A stretch of DNA of 64,000 nt, from NCBI GenBank assembly GCA_951813545.1, contig OX638352.1, forward strand, positions 2,620,835-2,684,834, in the 5' to 3' direction. Shown here piece after piece: positions 8,158-16,701 of this stretch. The stretch comes from an uncultured Poribacteria bacterium (GTDB lineage Bacteria > Poribacteria > WGA-4E > WGA-3G). A program made the position numbers and the translations under genes. The notes under the pieces were generated by a model. It was given only the letters and a program-made list of their open reading frames with translations. It was not told the DNA's origin and did no database searches. The first letter of the stretch is position 1. The number at the start of each line of letters is the position of its first letter.

Positions 8158-10023
8158 ATGGAAACACGAAAACTTACGATGGGACAAGCCATCGTCCAAT
8201 TTCTTCAACAACAATATGTTGAACGAGACGGGAACGAAACCCAGTTTTTCGCTGGTATGTTCGGCATCTTCGGTCACGGAAACGTTGCTGGTATCGGGCA
8301 AGCATTACATCAGTATTCTGATTCGTTTCGTTTCTACCAGACCCGGAACGAACAATCGATGGTGCACACCGCCGCCGCGTTTACCAAGATGAACAACCGC
8401 CTGCGAGCCTTTGCCTGCACGACATCCATCGGACCAGGCGCAACAAATATGATTACAGGTGCCGCGGGCGCAACAATTAACCGACTACCGGTCCTCTTGC
8501 TACCGGGTGACATTTTTTCCACCCGTTTGGTGGCTCCAGTTTTACAGCAGCTGGAGTCTCCGAGCTCACAAGATTATTCTGTAAACGATTGTTTCAAGCC
8601 AATTTCACGCTATTGGGATCGGATTAATCGTCCTGAACAGATAATCACTGCACTACCAGAGGCAATGCGGGTGCTGACATCGCAGGCGGAAACAGGGGCT
8701 GTAACTTTAGCGCTTCCGCAAGACGTACAAGCCGAAGCGTATGATTATCCGTCACAGCTTTTTGAGAAGCGCGTTTATACTATATCTCGTCCGCGTGCTG
8801 ATGTGGATCTGCTTAACCGCGCAACAGCATGGATTCGTGAGAGTGAACGCCCGTTAATCATCGCCGGTGGCGGTGTTATCTATAGTGAAGCCACAGCACA
8901 ACTCGCCCAATTTGTGGAACAAACCGGTATCCCTGTTGGTGAGACCTTCGCCGGAAAGGGTTCACTGCCATACAACCATCCGCAGAATCTCGGCGCAATA
9001 GGAGCGACTGGAACACCCGGAGCGAACATTACTGCCCGCGAGGCAGACTTGGTGATCGCAATCGGTACGCGTTTGAGCGATTTTACGACTGCTTCCAAAA
9101 CGGCTTTCCAAAATCCAAACGTCCGTTTTATCAATATCAACGTTGCTGAATTCGATGCGTTTAAACATGCGGCTTTACCGTTAGTCTCGGATGCACGTGT
9201 CGCGCTTGAAGAACTTGCCACCGCCGTAGGGAACTATCATGTTGACGCGACCTATGCCGGACAAATTGAGAAATATAGGGACGAATGGGAAGAAGAAGTA
9301 GATCGGCTTTATCATCTTGGGCACACGCCTTTACCAAGCCAAAGTGAAGTGATTGGCGTGGTAAATGAATTTTCGCGTCCTGAAGATGTCGTGGTCTGCG
9401 CAGCGGGGAGCCTACCCGGCGACTTGCACAAGTTGTGGCGAACTCGCAATCCAAAACAGTACCACTTGGAATACGGTTACTCATGCATGGGCTACGAAAT
9501 CGCTGGTGGGTTAGGTATCAAAATGGCTGATCCAAGCCGCGATGTCTACGTCATGGTAGGTGATGGTTCATACTTGATGCTCGCACAAGAAATCATCACA
9601 TCAATTCAGGAAGGTTATAAACTGATTGTTGTGCTTGTGAATAATGAGGGGCATAGCAGCATCGGTGGATTATCTCGGGCGACCGGTGCCCAAGGTTTCG
9701 CTACCCGCTTTCGCTATCGCGATAAAGAAAGCGGTGAACTTGAAGGCGACTTTTTGCCGGTGGATCTCGCTGCGAATGCCGCCAGTCTCGGTGCCAAGGT
9801 AATTGAAGCGACAACCTTGCAGAGCCTGAAAGCCGCCCTGCATGAGGCGCGTGAAGCAACGCATACAACTGTCGTGAAAATTGATGTAGACTACTACGAA
9901 GGGGTTCCGCGCTACGAATCGTGGTGGGATGTACCTATTGCCCAAGTCTCCGAAGTGGACTCGGCACAGGAGGCGTACGAAGAATACGAATTGGACAAGC
10001 AAAAAGAGCGTTACTTCCTCTAA
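8158..10023 (+). CDS. iolD: 3D-(3,5/4)-trihydroxycyclohexane-1,2-dione hydrolase (ThDP enzyme)
   Basis: A 621-residue thiamine-diphosphate enzyme of the acetolactate-synthase fold. The ThDP activating glutamate lies in TRNEQSMVH (about E65). The central domain has READLVIAIGTRLSDFTT, and the ThDP/magnesium motif runs from GDGSYLMLAQE (near 467) to LVNNEG (near 495). The end FATRFRYRDKESGEL and the DVDYYEGVPRYESWWDVP segment are typical of IolD, which opens the ring of the diketone formed by IolE in myo-inositol degradation. Its ribosome site AGGAAG comes from the last unit of the upstream array, 11 bp before ATG. iolB, iolE and iolG are not in this window. Confidence 0.92.
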   Translation: METRKLTMGQAIVQFLQQQYVERDGNETQFFAGMFGIFGHGNVAGIGQALHQYSDSFRFYQTRNEQSMVHTAAAFTKMNNRLRAFACTTSIGPGATNMITGAAGATINRLPVLLLPGDIFSTRLVAPVLQQLESPSSQDYSVNDCFKPISRYWDRINRPEQIITALPEAMRVLTSQAETGAVTLALPQDVQAEAYDYPSQLFEKRVYTISRPRADVDLLNRATAWIRESERPLIIAGGGVIYSEATAQLAQFVEQTGIPVGETFAGKGSLPYNHPQNLGAIGATGTPGANITAREADLVIAIGTRLSDFTTASKTAFQNPNVRFININVAEFDAFKHAALPLVSDARVALEELATAVGNYHVDATYAGQIEKYRDEWEEEVDRLYHLGHTPLPSQSEVIGVVNEFSRPEDVVVCAAGSLPGDLHKLWRTRNPKQYHLEYGYSCMGYEIAGGLGIKMADPSRDVYVMVGDGSYLMLAQEIITSIQEGYKLIVVLVNNEGHSSIGGLSRATGAQGFATRFRYRDKESGELEGDFLPVDLAANAASLGAKVIEATTLQSLKAALHEAREATHTTVVKIDVDYYEGVPRYESWWDVPIAQVSEVDSAQEAYEEYELDKQKERYFL

Positions 10024-10049
10024 TCAATTTTGCGAATGAAAGGCAAGTC

Positions 10050-10289
10050 ATGAAAGCATCAGAACTTTTAGCGAAAGTCAAGTCAGGGGAAGCTATTCCC
10101 TGCGGTTCATGTGATGAGAAGATTCCAGCAGATGATGTCTTAGAGTTTGTGTTTAAGTTGGGAAAACTCGCACCGCGCATGGAAAATGCAAATGTCGGCG
10201 ATATAACCTGCGTCCAATGCCAAACCGCAGACCCCGATATCAAGATCACACCGCGTGGACCAGATATTAAATTCCTCCGCGGTGATTAA
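10050..10289 (+). CDS. Small CxxC zinc-ribbon-like protein
   Basis: A 79-residue protein starting at the ATG after AAAGG, 26 bp behind iolD and so likely co-transcribed. It begins MKASELLAKVKSGEAIPCGS and contains two pairs of cysteines, CGSC near residue 18 and CVQC near residue 52, a spacing that would suit a zinc ribbon. No signal peptide or membrane segment is present. I do not recognise the family. Neighbourhood suggests a link to inositol or sugar-acid use, but nothing in the sequence fixes a function. Confidence 0.6.
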   Translation: MKASELLAKVKSGEAIPCGSCDEKIPADDVLEFVFKLGKLAPRMENANVGDITCVQCQTADPDIKITPRGPDIKFLRGD

Positions 10290-10317
10290 ATTATCTGTAG
10301 CATAACTTTTTAAGTTG

Positions 10318-10424
10318 TGCCAATGAATTATCAGTCAGAGGTGGGTTATGGCAGTGCCACACTTTCTAACCGCCCCAAGGTGTTAACTGACGACTGACAA
10401 CTGATGACTGACGACTAATTCAAT
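10318..10424. repeat. Dispersed repeat with TCAGT/ACTGA-array ends
   Basis: The gap before rlmB begins with TTATCAGTCAGAGG and ends with a run of near-repeats of the type ACTGACGACTGACAACTGA. The two ends are roughly inverted and enclose a core with GGGTTA...TAACCGCC arms. Similar TCAGT- or CTGACGG-rich edges flank hairpin cores at 62455-62550 and 63914-64000, so this looks like one member of a dispersed intergenic family. Confidence 0.55.
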
Positions 10425-11168
10425 ATGTCTGAATACATTGTTGGCAGAAATCCAGTTATAGAACACCTAAAGCACGGGACTCAAGATATAGAAAAAATCT
10501 GGATCACCGAAGGCACCACCGATTCCCGCATCCGCCATATCATCGCAACGGCAGAAGCAGCAGGTATCCCGATAAAACGCTGCCCCCGACGCGAATTGGA
10601 TAGACTCGAACCATCGCTACCACACCAAGGGGTCATCGCCCTTGTCAACCCGACGCGCTATAACGACTTACAATCAATACTCGCGAAAATAGAACGCAAT
10701 AAGCACAACGCGTTGTTAGTGATGTTAGACAACATTCAAGATCCGAGGAACCTTGGAGCGATTCTCCGTACTGCTGATGCTGTGGGTGCCGATGCTGTCC
10801 TCATCCCAAAAAACCGTGCCGTTGGCATCACAGCCGCTGTACACAAGACATCAGCAGGCGCATCCACACATATCCCTATCGTCAGGGTGACAAATGTTGC
10901 GCATACCTTGGACAAGCTTAAAAACGTAGGTATCTGGGTTGCCGGTGCTGCTGCCGAGGATGCCTCTTGTCCATATACAGATGCGGACTTTGGGGTGCCG
11001 TTGTGTCTCGTTTTAGGAAGTGAAGGTAAAGGTATTCGACGGTTAGTCAAGCAAAAATGCGACTATCTTGTTCATTTACCGATGTTAGGAAAGATTGAAT
11101 CCCTCAACGTGTCAGTCGCTGCAGGTGTTTTACTATACGAAGTGATCCGGCAACGTAGTAAGGCATAA
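10425..11168 (+). CDS. rlmB: 23S rRNA (guanosine-2'-O-)-methyltransferase, SPOUT/TrmH family
   Basis: A 247-residue SPOUT methyltransferase. Residues 1-75 form the SpoU substrate-binding domain (YIVGRNPVIEHLKHG, PHQGVIALVNP). The catalytic knot shows LDNIQDPRNLGAILRTADA with the conserved N-R, LVLGSEGKGIRR and MLGKIESLNVSVAAGVLLYE, the three SpoU motifs that bind S-adenosylmethionine. Length and motifs fit RlmB, which methylates 23S rRNA G2251, though other TrmH-family RNA targets are possible. It converges on radC with a gap of only 11 bp. Confidence 0.85.
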   Translation: MSEYIVGRNPVIEHLKHGTQDIEKIWITEGTTDSRIRHIIATAEAAGIPIKRCPRRELDRLEPSLPHQGVIALVNPTRYNDLQSILAKIERNKHNALLVMLDNIQDPRNLGAILRTADAVGADAVLIPKNRAVGITAAVHKTSAGASTHIPIVRVTNVAHTLDKLKNVGIWVAGAAAEDASCPYTDADFGVPLCLVLGSEGKGIRRLVKQKCDYLVHLPMLGKIESLNVSVAAGVLLYEVIRQRSKA

Positions 11169-11179
11169 ATCCGCACACC

Positions 11180-11923
11180 TCAAATGAGATTTTCCTCTTT
11201 CAGACTAACAAAGATCCCATCGCCGATGATAATGTGATCCAGCACTTTAATCCCAATTTGATTCCCAGCTTCAATCAACTGTTTTGTCGCTCGAATGTCT
11301 TCTTGGCTCGGTTGTGGGTCACCTGATGGATGATTATGAACAAGGACGATTGAGTTCGCAGATTCCTCAATCGCGAATCGGAAAATTTCGCGTGGGTGAA
11401 AAACACTCGCGTTTAGAGTGCCTTCAAAAACCGTTCCTTCTGACAATCTTTTCCCCCACGTCAAATCGCTGCCCAGGTCACCAGCGACACCTTTGGTTGT
11501 CACACCACCTTTGGTATCAAGGCACAGAACACAAACGACTTCCTTCTGTAGATACCGCATTTTAGACATCATCAGGTCTGCAACATCGGCTGGGGATGTA
11601 ATCTTATCGCGATCGGCATGGAAGCGCGCCAACCGTTTTCCAAGTTCAAACGCCGCCACGATCTGTGCCGCCTTTGCTTCACCAACACCTTTAATTTTCT
11701 CAAATTGCTTGGGTCTGTTATCAGCCATCCGCTTCAAATCGCCTTCAAACGCTGTGAGAATCTGTTCGCCAAGTTGAACAGCTGTTGTCCCTTTGAAGCC
11801 ACTTTTGAGAATGAGGGCTAAGAGATCGGAGTCTCTCAGACTCTCTGGTCCATATTTACGGAGTCTTTCACGGGGACGTTCATCCTCGGGGAGATCCTTA
11901 ATTCGAGGGTTCGCTTTGTACAT
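11180..11923 (-). CDS. radC: RadC-family JAMM domain protein
   Basis: A 247-residue protein. The N-terminal helix-hairpin-helix-like UPF0758 part (IKDLPEDERPRERLRKYG, EKIKGVGEAKAAQIVAAFEL) is followed by the JAMM metalloprotease-like domain with LVHNHPSGDPQPSQED (HxH...D zinc ligands). Translation is placed at ATG 11921-11923 with AAAGGA just upstream; an open frame runs 87 codons further without family similarity. RadC proteins are often tied to DNA repair or horizontally acquired defence loci, but the biochemical role is still unclear. Confidence 0.88.
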   Translation of the reverse strand: MYKANPRIKDLPEDERPRERLRKYGPESLRDSDLLALILKSGFKGTTAVQLGEQILTAFEGDLKRMADNRPKQFEKIKGVGEAKAAQIVAAFELGKRLARFHADRDKITSPADVADLMMSKMRYLQKEVVCVLCLDTKGGVTTKGVAGDLGSDLTWGKRLSEGTVFEGTLNASVFHPREIFRFAIEESANSIVLVHNHPSGDPQPSQEDIRATKQLIEAGNQIGIKVLDHIIIGDGIFVSLKEENLI

Positions 11924-12019
11924 TGTTTTCCTTTCTGGAAATATAAATTCGCCACTATTATACTCTGTTTTGGTGCTAAAAACAAACAAAATCTGATGGC
12001 ATGAGCGTCTAAAGTTTTT

Positions 12020-12118
12020 GTGTGCAATCCGTGTAATCAGAAATTCAGACAAAAAAAGGATAATCTGTCTCAATCCTAACGCTTGACAAAATATTCGCAC
12101 ACCTGCATCTAAATTGGA
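12020..12118. repeat. Dispersed repeat, copy related to 32375-32475
   Basis: The segment GCAATCCGTGTAATCAGAAA, then an A-rich GGATAA, TCAATCCTAACGCTTGACA and ATTCGCACACCTGCATC closely matches the stretch at about 32385-32480. In both places it ends just before or at a TTGACA promoter for the downstream gene. The likeness is too long for chance and marks a dispersed intergenic element. Confidence 0.7.
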
Positions 12119-12120
12119 TA

Positions 12121-12149
12121 TTGACAAATAGTTTGAAATAGTGTAGAAT
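12121..12149 (+). promoter_or_regulatory. Sigma-70-type promoter for the STAS gene pair
   Basis: TTGACA (12121-12126), a 17-bp spacer and TAGAAT (12144-12149) lie 53 bp before the start of the first STAS gene. It abuts the dispersed repeat described just upstream. Confidence 0.7.
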
Positions 12150-12202
12150 TTAAAAAAGTGGGTTGACATTTCAGTTTCTAGCAAACGAAAAAGGAGAGAA
12201 CC

Positions 12203-12550
12203 ATGGCAACTACGATTCGTCAGAGGGATGGCGTTGCGATTTTGGAACCGAGTGGGAAAATAATGGGAGCTTCAGTGTCCGAATTACGGGAAGCAATCAC
12301 TTCACAGATAGATGCTTCCGAAGCGCCGCGCATCCTCATTAATTTTGACCGGGTCAATATGATGGACAGTTCGGGTCTCGGTACGCTAATGGGTGCCCAT
12401 GTCGCTGCAACGCGAAAGAAAGGTCGTATCGGGGTCATCAACGTCGGAACAAATATCAAAAACCTGATAGTCCGTAGCCGACTCGTCAGTATCTTTGAAC
12501 ACTTTGATACCGAGGATGCTGCAATTTCGGCACTGTCAAACGAAGGTTAA
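12203..12550 (+). CDS. STAS-domain anti-sigma factor antagonist 1
   Basis: A 115-residue single STAS domain of the SpoIIAA/RsbV type. The phosphorylation-site motif MMDSSGLGTLMGAH has the conserved serine after Asp. Such proteins bind RsbW-type anti-sigma kinases when unphosphorylated, freeing the sigma factor or another partner. Strong ribosome site AAGGAGAG. A near paralogue follows 60 bp downstream. An RsbW-like kinase and a PP2C phosphatase, the expected partners, are encoded 5-6 kb away in the same block. Confidence 0.88.
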   Translation: MATTIRQRDGVAILEPSGKIMGASVSELREAITSQIDASEAPRILINFDRVNMMDSSGLGTLMGAHVAATRKKGRIGVINVGTNIKNLIVRSRLVSIFEHFDTEDAAISALSNEG

Positions 12551-12610
12551 GTGTTGCGATGGGGAAACCCATCTAACAATTAAAATGGGCAGTAGCATTA
12601 GGAGTATACT

Positions 12611-12961
12611 ATGCCAATCACCGTGTCTGAGAAGGAGGGGATCGTTATTTTCAGGCTGAGCGGTAGGATTATCACCCCAGGTGTCAAAGAGTTTTCGGAA
12701 ACGATAGAGGGCGCACTTGAAGGCGATGCCTCATCTCCGAAACTACTCTTTGACTTTAAAGAAGTAACTGGGATGGATAGTTCCGGGCTCGGCGCACTCA
12801 TGAAAATCTATTCCGATATCCATCCGCGTGGCGGGCAGATAGCAGTGATTAATGTAAACAAGCATGTCAAAAATCTCATTGTCATGGCGCGATTAATCAC
12901 CGTTTTCAAAAGTTTTGAAAGCGAAGATGATGCTGTTGCTGCCTTGCTGCAGCACCCCTAA
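12611..12961 (+). CDS. STAS-domain anti-sigma factor antagonist 2
   Basis: A 116-residue STAS domain paralogous to the preceding gene. It has GMDSSGLGALMKIY with the phosphorylatable serine, and VNKHVKNLIVMARLITVFKSF at the C-terminal helix, close to the NLIVRSRLVSIFEHF of its neighbour. Ribosome site AGGAG. Tandem STAS copies suggest either two inputs or two client kinases. Role in partner switching is inferred from the family. Confidence 0.87.
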   Translation: MPITVSEKEGIVIFRLSGRIITPGVKEFSETIEGALEGDASSPKLLFDFKEVTGMDSSGLGALMKIYSDIHPRGGQIAVINVNKHVKNLIVMARLITVFKSFESEDDAVAALLQHP

Positions 12962-13065
12962 TGAGATTCAGGCTAACTTTAGTTTTATTGTAGCGCGAGG
13001 CGCGTTACTAATATTGAGACTTATAGGTAACGTCCTACTGCCTTGCGCTTATAAGGGGATGTCTC

Positions 13066-13827
13066 ATGATAAAAAATATCCTCGTTGCCATCGGCGATAC
13101 GGATTATGAAAAAAATGCCTTTGAGTACGCCGGACAATTGGCGGTGCTTTTAGGGACACATCTATCGTGTGTTTTCTTTCAAGACAGCCAGCACGGTGGA
13201 AACGCTGATGTCGCAGCGACCGTCCTAAGTCGCACAGAAGCGGAGTGCTCACTCTACGATTTCTTGGACTACCACGTTGAGTCTGTCGCTGGTAACCCGC
13301 GACAGATGATCTGCGAAAAAGCGCACTCCGCTGACCTCGTTGTTGTCGGGCTCCCTGAAGATATAAGAAAACGTCGCCTTAAACTTATCCAGAACCAAAT
13401 TGACGATGTACTCCTGCATGTCACGAGACCTATTATTGTGGTGCACGAACAATGCACACTGCTTCGGAAAATTCTCGCTGTACATCACGGAGACACTTAT
13501 TCTGACCATGCCTTAGGGCTCGTCGCAGAAATCGGAGAATTGACAAAAGCCGGAATTCTAGGACTTGCCCTTTCAAGCACACAACCGGAAGCAACACAAA
13601 TTAAGCAGCAAATGGAAGCGTACTTGGGATATTATGACGTTCAAACCGATTTCTTGACCGCTCGCGGCTTTACAGTCGCAAATATCTTAGAAAACGCAGA
13701 GGAAAATGACTGTGATCTCATCGCACTGAGCGCAAGTCATCATGGAAGATTGTACGAGCTTGTTTTCCAAAGCACTACACAAACCGTTGTAAAACTAGCA
13801 AGTCGTGCGGTCCTCGTAACAAAGTAA
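13066..13827 (+). CDS. UspA-type universal stress protein
   Basis: A 253-residue protein of the universal stress family, beginning MIKNILVAIGDTDYEKNAFE and ending with the second Usp fold (LIALSASHHGRLYELVFQST, then SRAVLVTK). Length indicates two Usp-like halves, the C-terminal one better conserved. The usual ATP-binding G-x2-G-x9-G(S/T) motif is poorly preserved. It sits between the STAS pair and the sensor kinase on the same strand, so a stress-response role is plausible. Confidence 0.75.
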   Translation: MIKNILVAIGDTDYEKNAFEYAGQLAVLLGTHLSCVFFQDSQHGGNADVAATVLSRTEAECSLYDFLDYHVESVAGNPRQMICEKAHSADLVVVGLPEDIRKRRLKLIQNQIDDVLLHVTRPIIVVHEQCTLLRKILAVHHGDTYSDHALGLVAEIGELTKAGILGLALSSTQPEATQIKQQMEAYLGYYDVQTDFLTARGFTVANILENAEENDCDLIALSASHHGRLYELVFQSTTQTVVKLASRAVLVTK

Positions 13828-13876
13828 ACCTACGCAACTCATGAGGTGTTACGACCTCGACTGGGTGGAGGTGAAT

Positions 13877-16234
13877 ATGAAACCTAAGGACGAAGCTCAC
13901 AAGCACATATTAACGGACGAAGTCGTTGAATCTAACTGTTTGTTCGAGATTTCCGCAGATATGTTCGGGTGTATCAATTGTGACGGCAGCTTCGTTGCTC
14001 TCAACTCGGTATGGGAAGAAACCCTTGGGTTTACCAAATTGGAACTCCAAAATCCAGAATGGTACATGTTTGTACATCCGGCGGAACGGCAAGAAATGCT
14101 CGCCGAAATTGAGAAGGTAAAAACAGGGAAACGCCACACTGTTACCTTTGAGAACCGATTTCAGTGCAAAGACACGTCTTACAAGTGGTTAAGATGGCGC
14201 GCAACAAAAGATCCCAAAAAACAACGCTGTTACGTCGTCGCAACAGACATCACGCCTCAAAAACGGCTGGAAGCGAAGTTGAAAGAGAATGAAACCCGCT
14301 TTCAGCAATTGGCGGCGAAGCGAGCGCAAGAAGGGGATCTGTTGCATACCCTAATGGAGCATACACCAGACCACATCTACTTTAAGGATACCGAGAGCCG
14401 ATTCATACGAATCAATCGATCTTTGGCGGACCGATTCGGTTTAAAAAATCCCGCAGATGCAGTTGAAAAGACGGATTTTGATTTCTTTACCCGTGAACAT
14501 GCCCAACAAGCATATCAGGATGAGCAAACTGTTATCGAATCTGGGAAACCAATCGAGGGCTTACAGGAGAGAGAAACCTGGCCCAACGAACAAGATACAT
14601 GGGTATCAACAACGAAAGTTCCGATTCGAGATAGAGATGGACGTATAAAAGGAACCTGTGGCATTTCACGAGACATAACCGAATACTATCGCGCACAACA
14701 AGCCGTCCGAGATTCTGAGGCGAACTGGCGTTCTCTTGTTGAGAGTGTGCCGGACATCATCTCAACGATGAACCTTGACTATCGCCTTGAATTTATCAAC
14801 AGACTTCCCCCTGCCCTCGGATTAAAACCTCAAGACATCGTCGGAAAAAGCGTCTTTGATTTCCTCCCTGAAGAACATCATGAACGGCTCAAGGAAGCCT
14901 GCGCAAAGGTCATCGAAACTGGTGAGGTCGCTACCTATGAAGTTCAGGGACTAATTAGCGGATATTGGTATGCTTCGTGCCTCGGTCCGATCAAACAGGA
15001 CGGACAACTGGTAGGTTTCGTGATGGCATCAACGAATATCACAGATCGGAAGCAAGCAGAGACTGAACTGCAACACAGCGAAGAGCGGTTTCGTCGGGCT
15101 GTCTTGAATGCGCCACTGCCTATTATGATTCACGCCGAGGATGGCGAAGTCCTGCAGATTAGCCGAGCGTGGACAGAGTTGACAGGGTACACGCACGAGG
15201 ATATGTCAACAGTCTCTAAATGGTTGGAACTCGTGGATAGCCAGAGTGCTACCGAAATCAAGGCGCAGTTAGCACAGTTATATCGTTCCACGGAACGCAT
15301 GGCGGAGGGCGAGTACGAAGTTTTTACCAAGTCCGGTAAAAAACAGATTTGGAAATTCAGTTCGTCGTCACTTGGGGAACTTCCGGGTAAAGGACACTTG
15401 GGTATTAGTATGGCACTGGATATTACGGAGCGGATAAAAGCCCAAAAAGCGATGCAACGCGCGAAGGAAACAGCTGAATACGCGAGCCGTGCGAAAAGCG
15501 ACTTCCTCGCAAACATGAGTCACGAGCTGCGTACACCCTTGAATGCCATTATCGGATTTGCTGAAATTCTGCGAGACGAACTCGTCGGCAGTATCAACGC
15601 CGAGCAAAAGGAGTGCATCAACGATATTCATATTAGCGGTGAACATCTGCTGGAGATGATTAACGACATCCTCGACCTTTCAAAAATTGAAGCCGGAAAA
15701 ATGGCACTACAGTTAGAGACATTCTCTATTGTTGAAGCAGTCGAGGAAGTGAACGCAATTATCACCGCACTTGCTGTAAAGAAGGATTTGGATCTCACCT
15801 TGAAATATAATCAGAACGGTATGATTGAGGCTGACCGGGTTAAGTTCAAGCAAATCTTCTACAACCTGCTCTCCAATGCAGTGAAATTCACCCCAGAAGG
15901 TGGCACGGTAGCAACGGTATTGGAGGTTACCGATACAGAATTGCGCGCCGAGGTTATTGATACAGGCATAGGTATCGCTGAGGCAGATCAGGCGAAACTC
16001 TTTGCTCCATTTACACAGATTGATACGTCAAAATCTCGGCGATACGGCGGGACAGGTCTCGGTTTAGCATTGACGCATAGGCTTATCATGTTGCATGGCG
16101 GCGAAATTAGCATCGAAAGCGAAGAGGGGAAAGGGAGCAATTTCGCTCTGAAAATTCCCTTGCAACACTTAGAAAGTAAAATCGGTACTGAATCTGATGA
16201 AGCAGCGCAGGAAAACCGGGGTATGAAGATTTGA
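13877..16234 (+). CDS. Soluble multi-PAS sensor histidine kinase
   Basis: A 785-residue kinase starting at an ATG with GGAGG 5 bp upstream; a longer open frame from 13841 lacks a ribosome site. Four PAS domains occur at roughly 30-140, 160-275, 280-395 and 400-520 (for example LMEHTPDHIYFKDTESRF and AVLNAPLPIMIHAEDGE). HisKA follows with H549 in MSHELRTPLNAIIGFAEIL, then HATPase_c with its N box (YNLLSNAVKFT), G1 (DTGIGIA) and G2 (GGTGLGLALTHRL). No membrane segment is seen, so the signal is probably cytosolic. No receiver is fused; a lone receiver is encoded 52 bp downstream and is the likely first partner. Confidence 0.92.
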   Translation: MKPKDEAHKHILTDEVVESNCLFEISADMFGCINCDGSFVALNSVWEETLGFTKLELQNPEWYMFVHPAERQEMLAEIEKVKTGKRHTVTFENRFQCKDTSYKWLRWRATKDPKKQRCYVVATDITPQKRLEAKLKENETRFQQLAAKRAQEGDLLHTLMEHTPDHIYFKDTESRFIRINRSLADRFGLKNPADAVEKTDFDFFTREHAQQAYQDEQTVIESGKPIEGLQERETWPNEQDTWVSTTKVPIRDRDGRIKGTCGISRDITEYYRAQQAVRDSEANWRSLVESVPDIISTMNLDYRLEFINRLPPALGLKPQDIVGKSVFDFLPEEHHERLKEACAKVIETGEVATYEVQGLISGYWYASCLGPIKQDGQLVGFVMASTNITDRKQAETELQHSEERFRRAVLNAPLPIMIHAEDGEVLQISRAWTELTGYTHEDMSTVSKWLELVDSQSATEIKAQLAQLYRSTERMAEGEYEVFTKSGKKQIWKFSSSSLGELPGKGHLGISMALDITERIKAQKAMQRAKETAEYASRAKSDFLANMSHELRTPLNAIIGFAEILRDELVGSINAEQKECINDIHISGEHLLEMINDILDLSKIEAGKMALQLETFSIVEAVEEVNAIITALAVKKDLDLTLKYNQNGMIEADRVKFKQIFYNLLSNAVKFTPEGGTVATVLEVTDTELRAEVIDTGIGIAEADQAKLFAPFTQIDTSKSRRYGGTGLGLALTHRLIMLHGGEISIESEEGKGSNFALKIPLQHLESKIGTESDEAAQENRGMKI

Positions 16235-16286
16235 CCGCATAATTCCGTTTCATTTCAAAACTGCTGGCTTGAGCAGAGGACAACCC

Positions 16287-16697
16287 GTGAAAACTGAAAA
16301 CGCACTTCCAGTTGAAGAGCAGGCAGAAACGCCAAAGCGGATCTTGGTAATTGAGGACCAAGAGTTGAACCGTAAAGTTGTTCGGATTGTTCTGCAATCA
16401 AAAGGGTATACTGTAATGGAGGCGACTGACGCTGTGGAAGCAATCGCCAGCTTGGAAAAAGCGATACCGCAACTCATTCTCATGGATATCGCCTTACCCG
16501 GACAAAGCGGAGAAGATTTAACGAGACGGATTAAAGCAAATCTGGCGTGGGTGCATATACCGATTATCGCCCTAACGGCTGCAGCGATGTCTGGCGATAG
16601 GGAACGCATCCTCAAGGCAGGCTGCGACGATTATCTTAGCAAACCCATTGACATCAAGGTTCTGGTGGAACGCGTAGAGACTCACATCAAAGGATAG
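16287..16697 (+). CDS. Single-domain response regulator (CheY/DivK-like receiver)
   Basis: A 136-residue receiver with the acidic pair in VIEDQ (about 23-24), phospho-acceptor D67 in ILMDIALPG, T97 in ALTAAA and K119 in YLSKPID. GTG at 16287 is chosen because AGAGGA lies 6 bp upstream; a TTG at 16269 is the alternative. There is no output domain. It lies between the hybrid-type PAS kinase and the receiver-phosphatase gene (4-bp gap), so it may act as a phosphate shuttle in this pathway. Confidence 0.88.
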   Translation: MKTENALPVEEQAETPKRILVIEDQELNRKVVRIVLQSKGYTVMEATDAVEAIASLEKAIPQLILMDIALPGQSGEDLTRRIKANLAWVHIPIIALTAAAMSGDRERILKAGCDDYLSKPIDIKVLVERVETHIKG

Positions 16698-16701
16698 AGG
16701 C